A stretch of 64,000 nt of DNA, taken from the NCBI GenBank assembly GCA_002714465.1, contig PAXL01000046.1, forward strand, positions 35,506 through 99,505, read 5' to 3'. Source of the DNA: Gemmatimonadota bacterium. GTDB taxonomy: Bacteria > Latescibacterota > UBA2968. This document shows positions 17,398 through 25,816 of the stretch, piece after piece. The stretch's first letter is position 1. Each line of letters starts with the position of its first letter. The notes beneath the pieces are model-generated. The model was not told where the DNA came from. It worked only from the letters and a program-made list of their open reading frames with translations, and ran no database searches. The position numbers and the translations under genes are program-made.

Positions 17398-18462
17398 GTG
17401 GCCGGTGTGATGTTGTTCGGGATTACGCATCCCCATTCGAAGGCACACCTGAAGACGCTGGTCCTCTCCGATCGGGTGGAGACACTCGGTGTGTATGATT
17501 CTGATCTGGAGGCATTGTCGGCGGCGACGTCGGGGCACGACCGTGTCACGATTACTCATACTGACGAGGCCAGCGCGATATCAGAAGGTGATTTGGACGC
17601 CGCCATCGCCTGTTTTCCAAATGACACGAATGCCGGTCTCTGTGTCCGGCTCCTCGAGGCGGGGAAACACGTAATTAGCGAGAAGCCAATCGGGTCAACG
17701 GCAGAGGATGTTGCCCGTGTTGTAGATGCGGCTCGTCAGAATGGGCGACGGATCGGTGTAATGTATCAGAATCGCTTTCATCCTCTGTCACAGGAAGCCC
17801 GAAGGATCATCCAAAGCGGCGCGATCGGCCGAATCACCTCGTGCGAAGCCCGTCTGATCACGTCACAGGTCCGGTTTCGGAACCCCGGCCACTGGCTGTT
17901 CAAGAAAGACGTTTCAGGAGGCGGTATTCTATCGTGGTTAGGGTGTCACTACCTCGATCTTCTGAGATATGTGACCGGGGCCGAGATCACTGGAGTGTCG
18001 GCGATGGTTGATACGCTGAGCGGAGAATCGATCGATGTCGAGGACGTCGCATCCGTCACACTGCGGTTCGACGCTGGCTTTTTGGGGAGCCTGCAGGCGG
18101 GCTACCAGCTGTCACTGAGCAAGTCGGGCTATATGGGTCCCAACTACGAGACCTACATGTCTGTGCGAGGCACGGAGGGCCGTGTAATCTGGGAACCCTC
18201 CAGCGGGGAGAGCGTATTGACGGTTGAGAGTGCGGCCTGGACGGACAGTCCATCTCGGGAGATCCGTTTTTCATTGCCTCAGGTAGACGCCTATGGGGGG
18301 GCGCACGGTCTGGCTTTTGTCGACCAGTTTCTCGATGCGACCGTGGATGAGTCCTTAGAGATGCCAGCGGATGGTATGGATGCTCTCAGGGTTGCGCGTG
18401 TTATCGAGGCTGCCTACACATCCAACCATACAGGTCGGCACGTCGAACTGATCGATGCCTGA
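17398..18462 (+). CDS. Gfo/Idh/MocA family oxidoreductase
   Basis: The frame is open from further upstream, but that part is a shadow of the channel gene. GTG 17398, two bases after the channel stop and behind GAGAGGAG, gives 354 residues. The N-terminal segment is VMLFGITHPHSKAHLKTL, which lacks a standard GxGxxG turn and has H-P-H-S in its place. The EKP motif is HVISEKPIGS near residue 93, and the substrate domain has ILSWLGCHYLDLLRYVTG near 177. The downstream AKR-fold gene overlaps its stop by eight bases. The odd nucleotide-binding loop still appears in known Gfo/Idh subfamilies that bind NAD loosely. Confidence 0.85.
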   Translation: MAGVMLFGITHPHSKAHLKTLVLSDRVETLGVYDSDLEALSAATSGHDRVTITHTDEASAISEGDLDAAIACFPNDTNAGLCVRLLEAGKHVISEKPIGSTAEDVARVVDAARQNGRRIGVMYQNRFHPLSQEARRIIQSGAIGRITSCEARLITSQVRFRNPGHWLFKKDVSGGGILSWLGCHYLDLLRYVTGAEITGVSAMVDTLSGESIDVEDVASVTLRFDAGFLGSLQAGYQLSLSKSGYMGPNYETYMSVRGTEGRVIWEPSSGESVLTVESAAWTDSPSREIRFSLPQVDAYGGAHGLAFVDQFLDATVDESLEMPADGMDALRVARVIEAAYTSNHTGRHVELIDA

Positions 18463-19264
18463 TTTGCACCGCATAGACGGAAAGGAAGTCGGCTGTCTTG
18501 GTCTCGGAGGAACACCGAATACGCGTCCACAAATTGTGGACCGAGCGTTTCGCCTCGGAATTGACTACTTCTTCTTCTATTCCCTCGGATTCGAGGGTAT
18601 GATAGAGGGAGTGGCGTCCTTGTGCCGCAGACATCGAGAGGGCGTGTTTGTGGCGACTGGTGACGAGTCAAGGGAACCGACGGAGATGGTGAATGTGCGA
18701 GACAACGCACTCGCTTCGCTCGGGACACCGGAATTGGACGTGTTCTACGTTGAGTATGTCTCTCCGAAGGACTCGTGGGATGCGGTCATAGGCGCTCTGG
18801 CCGAGGTGTCGGAGTGGAAAGCTCGAGGGCTGGTTCGATACGTCGGCGCGAGCGCGCACGATCGTGATTTGGCAGGCAAAATAGTGGAGACAGGGCTGGT
18901 TGATGTCCTGATGCACCGATACAACATGGCTCATCGGAAGTCTGAGGATACGGCGCTACCAAAGGCACAGGCGGCAAATGTGCCCGTCGTCGCGTTTACG
19001 TGCACGAGATGGGGCTCGCTCCTGAAGGGGCACCCCGACTGGACGGGCAGACGGCCCACGGCTTCAGAATGCTATCAATTCGCTCTTTCGCATCGGTCTG
19101 TGCGAATAGCAATGACTGCTCCGGAGACTATCAGAAAGCTCGAAGAGAATGTTAGCGGAACCGTGGGCGAACAGATGTCCCCGGATAATCTGCAGGCGTG
19201 GTCGGAATACGGGGATCTCGTTTACGGGGAAGGGACGGACGCCTTCGAGACAAGATGGCCCTGA
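18455..19264 (+). CDS. Aldo/keto-reductase-fold protein lacking the catalytic tetrad
   Basis: The 269-residue protein has the aldo/keto reductase barrel order: VGCLGLGGTPNTRPQIVDRA at the start, FRLGIDYFFFY, a middle KARGLVRYVGASAHD near residue 125 and VDVLMHRYNMAHR near 150. The four residues used by active AKRs appear changed. The F-D-T-A region reads DYFFFYSLGF, the V-x-T-K region reads VFVATGDE, and the catalytic His position reads VFYVEYVS. It may be a binding protein or use another chemistry. It ends with TGA directly against the stop of the opposing dehydrogenase gene. Confidence 0.75.
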   Translation: MPDLHRIDGKEVGCLGLGGTPNTRPQIVDRAFRLGIDYFFFYSLGFEGMIEGVASLCRRHREGVFVATGDESREPTEMVNVRDNALASLGTPELDVFYVEYVSPKDSWDAVIGALAEVSEWKARGLVRYVGASAHDRDLAGKIVETGLVDVLMHRYNMAHRKSEDTALPKAQAANVPVVAFTCTRWGSLLKGHPDWTGRRPTASECYQFALSHRSVRIAMTAPETIRKLEENVSGTVGEQMSPDNLQAWSEYGDLVYGEGTDAFETRWP

Positions 19265-20212
19265 CTATGCCTTGATCTCCGACGGCAAGGGCTTGCCTTC
19301 CAATCCAGCAAGCAGGTTGTCAACGCACCGCTGAGCCATGCGCTGTCGCGTTTGCCGCGTTGCCGTTCCCAGGTGAGGCGCTATGATGATGTTGTCCAGA
19401 GCGAGCAGAGGGTGATCGCGCGGCAGCGGTTCGGGTTCCGTCACGTCTACGGCGGCGCAGGCAATGCGACGCGATTGAAGCGTTTCGAAGAGCGCATCGT
19501 GGTCGACTACGCCTCCTCGGGCGACGTTCACGAGCACGGCCTTTTCCTTCATCAGAGCGAATTCGCGCTCACCGATCAGGTGGTGTGTCTCTTCGGTCAG
19601 CGGACAGTTTAGGGTAATGAAGTCGCTCTCGGCCAGAAGCTCGTCGAGAGTCCGGTATTCAACTCCCAGATCGCTCTCTGCCTGCGTGTCCCGGTTTCGA
19701 TTATGGTAAAGGATCCGCATGTCGAATGCCCGGGCCCGCCTAGCGACCTCCTTGCCGATTTTGCCCATCCCGACGATTCCTAGTGTTGCGCCGAAGGCAT
19801 CACCGCCGTGCAAGATGTTGAGGTCGTAGACCGTAAATTCGGGGCCACGGGCGTACGCGTCGCCGATAAGCAGGTTTCGTGTGGCTGCCAAGAGTAGCGC
19901 GAAGGTCATGTCAGCGGTCGCGCCGTTTACAATGTTCGGGGTATTGCCGACGAGGATTTCGCGGTCGCCCGCATCCTGCAGGTTGATGTGGTCTACGCCG
20001 ACGCCAAAGGCGCTGATCACCTTGAGGTGCGGCATGCGATCCATCAGGGCGCCATTTACTCGCATGTGACCGTACGTGACAAAACCCTGAATCGGGTTCA
20101 GTTGCTCGTCAGAAGGCCCTTCTTGGGGCCAAATCTGCACGTCACACCGGCCTTCGAAAGCACTCGTTACCGAATCCGGTGGGGTGTCGCTGATCATTAC
20201 GTGATAGGGCAT
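19265..20212 (-). CDS. D-isomer-specific 2-hydroxyacid dehydrogenase
   Basis: The 315-residue protein shows the whole family pattern. It has LKVISAFGVGVDHINL near residue 63, the NAD turn GIVGMGKIGKEVARRARAFD near 143-162, NVARGGVVDHDAL with the substrate Arg near 228, PEPLPRDHPL with the Glu, and IIAPHLGTAT with the catalytic His near 279. It interconverts 2-keto and D-2-hydroxy acids such as glyoxylate or hydroxypyruvate with NAD(P)H. The length fits glyoxylate/hydroxypyruvate reductases rather than full-length SerA. It is convergent with the AKR-fold gene, with no bases between their stop codons. Confidence 0.9.
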   Translation of the reverse strand: MPYHVMISDTPPDSVTSAFEGRCDVQIWPQEGPSDEQLNPIQGFVTYGHMRVNGALMDRMPHLKVISAFGVGVDHINLQDAGDREILVGNTPNIVNGATADMTFALLLAATRNLLIGDAYARGPEFTVYDLNILHGGDAFGATLGIVGMGKIGKEVARRARAFDMRILYHNRNRDTQAESDLGVEYRTLDELLAESDFITLNCPLTEETHHLIGEREFALMKEKAVLVNVARGGVVDHDALFETLQSRRIACAAVDVTEPEPLPRDHPLLALDNIIIAPHLGTATRQTRQRMAQRCVDNLLAGLEGKPLPSEIKA

Positions 20213-20317
20213 TCCTTCACCTCTCTTGTGTGCGGTCGGCCAAGTTATTGGGGGGTGGGGGAAGTGTCAACCGGAGAGCCTATCAAGCCAGTGATGAACG
20301 TGTTTTCAGGTTTTCTG

Positions 20318-20345
20318 CTGACTTATCTTGAGCGGTAGCTATAAG
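20318..20345 (+). promoter_or_regulatory. Possible sigma-70-type promoter
   Basis: CTGACT at 20318-20323 and TATAAG at 20340-20345 are separated by 16 bases and precede the secreted dockerin-like gene by about 55 bases. The match is moderate (four and five of six), so this is tentative. Confidence 0.35.
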
Positions 20346-20401
20346 TTGTTACACATCGTTCAAAGTGTCACAGACACGACCAAATCCTTGGGAGGATTTG
20401 A

Positions 20402-21154
20402 ATGGCTGAGACGATATCTGATCGCGTGAAGTCTGCGCGGGAGAAAGCAGGACTGACGATGATGCCGATCCTGCTTTGTCTGGTTATCGGTACCGGCCTA
20501 TCTGACGCCGGAACTTTGAGTGAAAGACCTGTGCCCGCTGGAGGCGATCCGACGGGCATCTGGGACGCAGATTCACTTGATATCGATGTCTACGCGACGC
20601 CGACCCTTCTCGCATCGGTATCCGACCTCCTTCTGGAAGGATTTGTGGACGGTCAGATATCGATGGAGTTCCAAGGAACGCATCGTTTCGAGTATGTTGT
20701 CGGTGTCGATGTTTCATTAGCGTTCATGGGCGGCCCTATCGCTGTGGCATTGAACGACACGGTCAGTGAATCGGGCCAGTACGTCCTTTCGGGCACCCAG
20801 ATGATCTTAGCCAACACGGCCGGAATGGACACAATCGGTTATACCGTTTCCGGCGACACGCTCAGTCTCATCCAAGATGTGCCTCTGGGGGAGTTTGCGA
20901 CTCTGGTTGGTTCGATTGATCCCGACGGAGGGTCGCCCATCGCCGTGCTGCACCTCCTGCGGGTTTCTTCTGGTAACGGGTCGGCTGATTTCGACGGGGA
21001 TGGCTTGGTAGGTTTCCCCGATTTTCTCGTTTTCGCCCAGAATTTCGGCACAACTTCAGCAGACCCCGGGTTCGATGCCAGATTCGATCTGGACACGGAC
21101 GGTGTCGTCGGGTTTACGGACTTTCTGGTATTTGTCAATCAGTTCGGTAGGTGA
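20402..21154 (+). CDS. Secreted protein with C-terminal dockerin-like calcium-binding repeats
   Basis: This 250-residue protein starts at ATG 20402 behind GGGAGG at 20391-20396. A charged 22-residue leader precedes the hydrophobic export segment MPILLCLVIGTGLSDAG. The middle is unrecognised and beta-rich. The last 60 residues hold two EF-hand-like dockerin repeats, DFDGDGLVGFPDFLVFAQNF and FDLDTDGVVGFTDFLVFVNQ, with Asp at alternating calcium-ligand positions. In cellulolytic clostridia dockerins plug into cohesins. In FCB/PVC bacteria such tails are common on secreted proteins, often without a known cohesin, and may be sorting or attachment signals. No cohesin is visible here. Confidence 0.75.
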   Translation: MAETISDRVKSAREKAGLTMMPILLCLVIGTGLSDAGTLSERPVPAGGDPTGIWDADSLDIDVYATPTLLASVSDLLLEGFVDGQISMEFQGTHRFEYVVGVDVSLAFMGGPIAVALNDTVSESGQYVLSGTQMILANTAGMDTIGYTVSGDTLSLIQDVPLGEFATLVGSIDPDGGSPIAVLHLLRVSSGNGSADFDGDGLVGFPDFLVFAQNFGTTSADPGFDARFDLDTDGVVGFTDFLVFVNQFGR

Positions 21155-21175
21155 TGTGTTCAAGGTAGAGGCTTT

Positions 21176-21577
21176 ATGCAGGTTCTGATCGTCAATGATG
21201 ATTCCGATGTCAGATCATTCCTGTCTGAAGGGATCAAGGCTATGGGGGCTGACACCATACACACCGCAGAAACGGGGGAAGAAGCACTGGCCAAGGCGAT
21301 CCAGATGCGTTACGACTTGGTGACATTAGACTACGAGATGTCATGTGTGGGTGGGATCGACATCTTTTCCGTGATTCGTGGGATGATGCCCTGGTCTGTT
21401 ATTGCAATCGTGTCTGCGTATACAGAAGAGCTCCCCGACGTGGCTCTCGACCAAACCGACATCGTTCTCGCAAAACCCATACGGGTGGACCTTCTGAAGA
21501 AGCTGGTAGATCTGACTAAAGACCTCGCACGCAAGCGCGAAATGGTAAGGCGGCTTGCAGGTGACCAGAAACAATGA
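21176..21577 (+). CDS. Single-domain response regulator
   Basis: This 133-residue receiver domain has no output domain. The acidic pair is Asp8-Asp9, the phosphoacceptor is Asp52 in VTLDYEMSCVGG, the switch Ser is Ser80 (IAIVSAY), and the conserved Lys is Lys100 (VLAKPIRVD). It should accept phosphate from a histidine kinase; none is in the window. Stand-alone receivers often act in phosphorelays or on motility and secretion machinery. It lies just before a decayed FapA-like gene. Confidence 0.88.
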   Translation: MQVLIVNDDSDVRSFLSEGIKAMGADTIHTAETGEEALAKAIQMRYDLVTLDYEMSCVGGIDIFSVIRGMMPWSVIAIVSAYTEELPDVALDQTDIVLAKPIRVDLLKKLVDLTKDLARKREMVRRLAGDQKQ

Positions 21578-21586
21578 AGTGCGTCG

Positions 21587-22280
21587 TTGTCTGAAGCCTC
21601 TCCTGATAAGGATCCCAAGGGTCTCCTCCAGGAGGATTTCCTCGTCGTCGATCAGGTCACGACGGTCGATGGGGAGATCAACTTCGGTGGTTCGAGCCTC
21701 GAAGTGGTAGGGGAGGTGGCTGCTGAGGGCGCGCGGCGAAGGCCAGCTAACCGCCTAGGCCAACGTTCTGGGTTACCACATAGGCGTTTTGTTAGATCGA
21801 TGTTGCGGGAGACGCAGCTACTGAATAAGAGCGCCAAGAACACCAAGATCCGTCCGCGACACATCTTTGTACTTGGAGACGTCATCGAGACCGAGGTGCA
21901 TTCGGACCTCGGCATGGAGGTCCGTAGGCAGCTGATCCGCTCGTGAGTTTCTTTGGTGTATCGATTCCGAGAGTTTTAGACAGCGCAAGCACTAAGGGTC
22001 TTCGCTTCGGTCTGCACAGCAAGGGTTTACCGGAAACGCATAACTGTTCTGTGAGGCGCCGGGCGAGTGGAGCCTCAAGGGAAAAATGCTGTCAAGCTGG
22101 GTTATGGGGGCTTTCCAGAAGGGCAGATTCAAGCTGGAGGAGGGCTCATCGCGTTTTACGTGACCGAGATGGATTGGAAGGCGACTTGCGATCCGTATTG
22201 CACTTTGTTAATTTCTAAGTGGTTGAAAAAAAGATTGTTGCCCGGTCTGTCGTCTTTGGCCGTCGAGGATCCTCGCTGAC
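21587..22280 (+). pseudogene. Decayed FapA/DUF342-like gene (tentative)
   Basis: No single frame covers this 769-base gap between the response regulator and the porin gene, but pieces in two frames resemble the repetitive beta-helix of FapA (DUF342) proteins. These are TTVDGEINFGGSSLEVVGEV near 21660-21720, HIFVLGDVIETEVHSDLGME near 21860-21920, and GQIQAGGGLIAFYVTEMDW near 22120-22180 in a different frame. Low complexity makes the match weak, so an unrelated remnant remains possible. The frame from TTG 21587 to 21946 has no good ribosome site. Confidence 0.35.
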
Positions 22281-22346
22281 GGATCTCCCCACGCTGTCGG
22301 TGGGTTCCCCATCGACGTTATTCGGCAGGCCGGGATTTTTTGTACC

Positions 22347-23693
22347 TTGTCTGCAGGAGTTGGTCCCCAACGCCCTAATTCGCCCTTGAAGCTTCTTCTT
22401 TTACTTCTCTCTGCTGCTTGGTTTAGCCCTTCCGAAGTCAACGCGGCCACCACTGGGCGCTTCACAACAGCTGTTTACTCCTTCGAGCGAGCATTCCAGG
22501 ACACAATAACCTCCGGGTCTCTGCGTGGCTACCAGACCGTCAGGCTAAAGGCTACGGAACTAGGAGCGAGGCCTGAACTCTCCTTCCAGACCTACGGCCA
22601 ATTCTCTCACGATTTTCAAGATGACTGGGACTCTGACCCGTCCTACAGACTGTATCACGCCTATCTTCGGTGGGATGATGCCCGTGATCGCTACCGTCTG
22701 ACTTTAGGCCGGCAGACGGTTTTTTCTGGCGTCGGGGTGGGACGTATAGATGGGCTCCGATTAAGGGTTTTGCCACGCAAAAGTATCCGTCTGGAGCTCT
22801 ACGGCGGGGCACTGGTATATGGCGGTCAGGAAGGCCTCCGCTCACTTGATAGGGCCGCCATGTTTGGTGGCCACTTGCTCCTGTCGGACCTTTTGGGATC
22901 CACGGTCGGGGTCAGTCTCTTCCGAAGAAGTCGAGAAGTCGACTCGTATACGAGCGGTATCAGGCAACTATACGGTTTGCAACCTCTCGAAATCCGGCCG
23001 GGCGAGGTCGAGCAGCAGATGATCGGACTTGACCTGAACCGGCGAGTTGGGCCCACCTCGCTCAACATGCGATGGGATCTGAACACCCCGAAAAGTTGGA
23101 AAACGCGTCGGTTCGAAGGGAACCTGCGGTATCGGAAGGCTGGGTGGTCGTTCTCCGGTTCGTATCTGTATCGTACTCCGTATGTCGATCGGAACAGTAT
23201 CTTTGCCGTCTTCACGCAGAGCTCGAATCAGGAGGTCTCGATACGGGCCAATAGAAGGTTCAGCCGGCATTTCAGTCTTTTCGGCGAGGTCTCCCGGGTA
23301 GCCTACGATGGGGAGGACGGATATCGAGCGAATCTAGGCGTCAACATATTCAACGGGTATGTCGGGTATGTCAAACGAACGGGATTCGGTGGGTCGGCTG
23401 ATGGCCTGACAGGAGTCCTCCGCTACCGTTTGACACCTAGGATATCGACGAGTGGCTCGATCGGGCTGACTCGGTTCAGGACCTATTTGGGGTCTGATGT
23501 TCGGAGCCGCGTTCTTGCTAACACATTGGGCGTCACGGTTCGGCCGAGTTCTAAGCTGACGGTGTCGATCCAAGGTCAGAGTCTGAGTCAGGATCTGCAA
23601 ACAACGGCCGAAGACTCGTTTTCGGGAGCGGGTCACGATCTCCGCATATTCTTCAGCGCGTCAACGTGGTTCTTCCGGATGGGGGCGGAATGA
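22347..23693 (+). CDS. Outer-membrane beta-barrel, candidate porin of a porin-cytochrome conduit
   Basis: This protein of about 448 residues has no ATG near its start. TTG 22347 gives the full frame; TTG 22386 would give the neater signal peptide KLLLLLLSAAWFSPSEVNA. The mature part alternates polar and hydrophobic residues through many strands with short charged turns (YRLYHAYLRWDDARDRYRLT, FSLFGEVSRVAYDGEDGYRA) and ends in an aromatic strand, STWFFRMGAE. Its size is like the roughly 400-residue porins of Geobacter porin-cytochrome complexes, which wrap a periplasmic multihaem cytochrome. The next gene, overlapping its stop, encodes a 14-haem cytochrome. Conduit function is inferred from that order; no sequence match to a named porin can be claimed. 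Confidence 0.7.
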   Translation: MSAGVGPQRPNSPLKLLLLLLSAAWFSPSEVNAATTGRFTTAVYSFERAFQDTITSGSLRGYQTVRLKATELGARPELSFQTYGQFSHDFQDDWDSDPSYRLYHAYLRWDDARDRYRLTLGRQTVFSGVGVGRIDGLRLRVLPRKSIRLELYGGALVYGGQEGLRSLDRAAMFGGHLLLSDLLGSTVGVSLFRRSREVDSYTSGIRQLYGLQPLEIRPGEVEQQMIGLDLNRRVGPTSLNMRWDLNTPKSWKTRRFEGNLRYRKAGWSFSGSYLYRTPYVDRNSIFAVFTQSSNQEVSIRANRRFSRHFSLFGEVSRVAYDGEDGYRANLGVNIFNGYVGYVKRTGFGGSADGLTGVLRYRLTPRISTSGSIGLTRFRTYLGSDVRSRVLANTLGVTVRPSSKLTVSIQGQSLSQDLQTTAEDSFSGAGHDLRIFFSASTWFFRMGAE

Positions 23694-24877
23694 TCGGCCG
23701 ACCCACCCTTTGGGCTGTTCTGGCCATCATTCTCTGTTTCCGCAGTCTGTGTGCCGAGGAGATCCCGGTCACGATCCCCGAACAGCCGCGCGCTGATTAC
23801 ATCCACTTTTCCCATCGCGCCCATCTGAACGACTACGGTGTGGTTTGTGCGGATTGCCACGTGACGGCTGCAACGAGCGAGCTGGCGACGGACAACCTGC
23901 TCGCACGGAAGAAGAACTGTGAGCCCTGCCACGCTCAGGAAGTGGTGAGCCAAGATCAGTGCGGGAAGTGTCACAAGCCGAACACCGAGTATGTGGCGTT
24001 CTCAAGCCCGGAGCGCGTGATCGACTTTCACCACCAGTATCATACGGAAATTTTGAAGCTCGACTGCGAGTCCTGCCATGTCGGCATGGATCGGACGGAC
24101 TACGCATCAAGGGCGAGCTGGCCAGTGATGGATGACTGCCTGACCTGCCATCAGGATCGAGATGCGCCCTTCGATTGTGAGACCTGTCACCCGAAGGTCG
24201 AAGTCATTCGGCCGCAGACTCACCAGCAGGACTGGATGTATGAGCACAAGCAGCACGTGCGGGCAGTCGACATGCCTTGCTCTAAGTGCCACGAGGACAC
24301 CTGGTGCGAGGATTGCCATTCGGGTGCGCTTCTGGGCATTGCTAGGGCCCCCTCCGAGCAGGTTCTCGTGGCAGCACCCTCGAGCCGCGGCCGTGTCGTG
24401 CAGACCGTGCAGCGACAGCACGATTTGAGCTACCGGTTCACGCATCCGATCGATGCCGTCGGGAAGACGCAACAATGTCAGACCTGTCACGAACCAGACT
24501 TCTGCGTCGACTGTCACCGCACGGAAGGACAGGAGGAGAGGTTCAGGCCCGTTTGGCACGGGCCCGTACCCGGTGAGGTCTTACCCTGGATTCTGAGTGC
24601 GGTGGGTTCTGGTGGTGGACGACACGGTGAGTGGGCGCGTCGAGACATTGAAAGATGCATTGCCTGCCACGATGTCGAAGGAGATGACCCTAGCTGTGTG
24701 CAGTGTCACGTCGATCTGGACGGCGTTCGAGGGACGGATCCCCAGACTCATCCGCCGAGGTATGCGGACTTTGTTGGCGAAGGGGATTTTCACGATAATC
24801 CAGGCTCTTTGTGCTACACATGCCACACCAGCACGACGACATCGGGTGCCGGGTTCTGTGGCTACTGTCACCAATGA
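23690..24877 (+). CDS. Periplasmic multihaem c-type cytochrome with 14 CxxCH motifs
   Basis: The 395-residue protein starts at ATG 23690, overlapping the porin stop (ATGA). After the signal peptide MIGRPTLWAVLAIILCFRSL, I count 14 C-x-x-C-H haem sites: CADCH, CEPCH, CGKCH, CESCH, CLTCH, CETCH, CSKCH, CEDCH, CQTCH, CVDCH, CIACH, CVQCH, CYTCH and CGYCH. Extra histidines, as in FSHRAH, FHHQYH and YEHKQH, can serve as distal ligands. The density of about one haem per 27 residues fits an electron wire of the c3/decahaem kind. Together with the upstream barrel it could move electrons across the outer membrane. Its stop overlaps the start of a broken haem lipoprotein gene. Confidence 0.9.
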   Translation: MIGRPTLWAVLAIILCFRSLCAEEIPVTIPEQPRADYIHFSHRAHLNDYGVVCADCHVTAATSELATDNLLARKKNCEPCHAQEVVSQDQCGKCHKPNTEYVAFSSPERVIDFHHQYHTEILKLDCESCHVGMDRTDYASRASWPVMDDCLTCHQDRDAPFDCETCHPKVEVIRPQTHQQDWMYEHKQHVRAVDMPCSKCHEDTWCEDCHSGALLGIARAPSEQVLVAAPSSRGRVVQTVQRQHDLSYRFTHPIDAVGKTQQCQTCHEPDFCVDCHRTEGQEERFRPVWHGPVPGEVLPWILSAVGSGGGRHGEWARRDIERCIACHDVEGDDPSCVQCHVDLDGVRGTDPQTHPPRYADFVGEGDFHDNPGSLCYTCHTSTTTSGAGFCGYCHQ

Positions 24878-25271
24878 CAAGCCGATTGGTTAAAAGGACC
24901 TTTGTCTTAGCGCTCGTGGGGTGTACGGAATTGTGTGAATGGGGTGGTCCGGTCGTCTATGAAATAGTGAATGCATCGGCAGGTGTGGCGGCTTTCTAGG
25001 ATCGCGATGTGCAGCGTGTTTTCGATCGGTCCTGCACCGGAGAATGTCATGGATTGGGACGGACGGATGACTTTATGGCGGGGCTCGACAAGACCTCAAA
25101 TGCCTTGTGTGCTGAGATGCTGGATGCGACACGAAGCAGGAATGGTCCTCAGATCGTGCCGGGTGATCCGGACAACAGTTTGCTCGTCGGAAGATGGAGG
25201 GTATGGGTCCTGCGGGCCGTAGAGTATTTGGTGACGCGATGCCCTTGATAAGCTTTGTGACAGAGACATAG
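24874..25271 (+). pseudogene. Broken haem lipoprotein gene A (amber stop plus frameshift)
   Basis: ATG 24874 overlaps the cytochrome stop. The frame begins with MTSRLVKRTFVLALVGC, a clear lipobox with Cys17. It is stopped by TAG at 24997-24999 and continues in the same frame with DVQRVFDRSCTGECHG, a haem-site-like motif with three rather than two residues between the cysteines. PGDPDNSLLVG follows, as in Planctomycete-type cytochrome c domains. Near 25190 the reading must shift to give KMEGMGPAGRRVFGDAMPLI, ending at TAG 25269-25271. At least two lesions therefore separate a lipoprotein start from a haem-domain end. It was probably the outer-surface cytochrome of the cluster. Confidence 0.72.
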
Positions 25272-25299
25272 CCCATTTTCAAATAGGGATGTGCCTTTC

Positions 25300-25650
25300 T
25301 TTGATATCATGCTACGAGCAATCAGTTCCGGCTGGGTGCGGGTCTCGTCCCGGATGCCGGACTATCATACGGTTATCTTGTGGGTATTGCGAGTCCGCAG
25401 GCCTCGAACCTAATTCGAGTCGAGACGCTTTTTTCGACAGCAGCTATTTGGTCAGCAAGATCGCTGGTGGGTCGATCACGGCGGATCGGATGCCCGTGGG
25501 AGGTCCGTTCCTGTCTCCCGCGGAACTATAGATCTTCGGCTGTGGATAAGGGCCCCTTGGACAACCGATACCCAATTGACTGGACGCAGGGCAGGATCGT
25601 TGCCGATACTTATAAAATGGAGAGGTGTTAGGCTATGCAGCCCCTGATGG
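25300..25650 (+). pseudogene. Broken cytochrome-c-like domain B
   Basis: Conserved pieces of a second Planctomycete-type cytochrome c domain appear in order but in different frames. They are HATSNQFRLGAGLVPDAG with SYGYLVGIASPQASNLIRVE (about 25312-25425), then SSYLVSKIAGG and ITADRMPVGGPFLSPAEL (to about 25530), then DLRLWIRAPW (about 25530-25560). In intact relatives these read as one domain containing V-x-P-G-D-x-D-x-S-Y-L-V and ending in an I-x-x-W-I helix. The CxxC before the His is gone. A 59-codon frame at 25635-25814 (starting MQPLMAWVLSFRM) follows and is unrecognised; I do not call it a gene. Confidence 0.55.
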
Positions 25651-25816
25651 CGTGGGTTCTCTCGTTTCGGATGGTCTGCACTCGTCTGGATCTGACTGTT
25701 CAGGAATGTCTTGATGCTTGGCGGAATCGGACCCCGATCGTCGTGATCGTGGAAGAGCGGGAGGATTCCCGGCAGGCACTCGTCTGTCGTATTAACGAGA
25801 TGTATCCCTTCTGACC

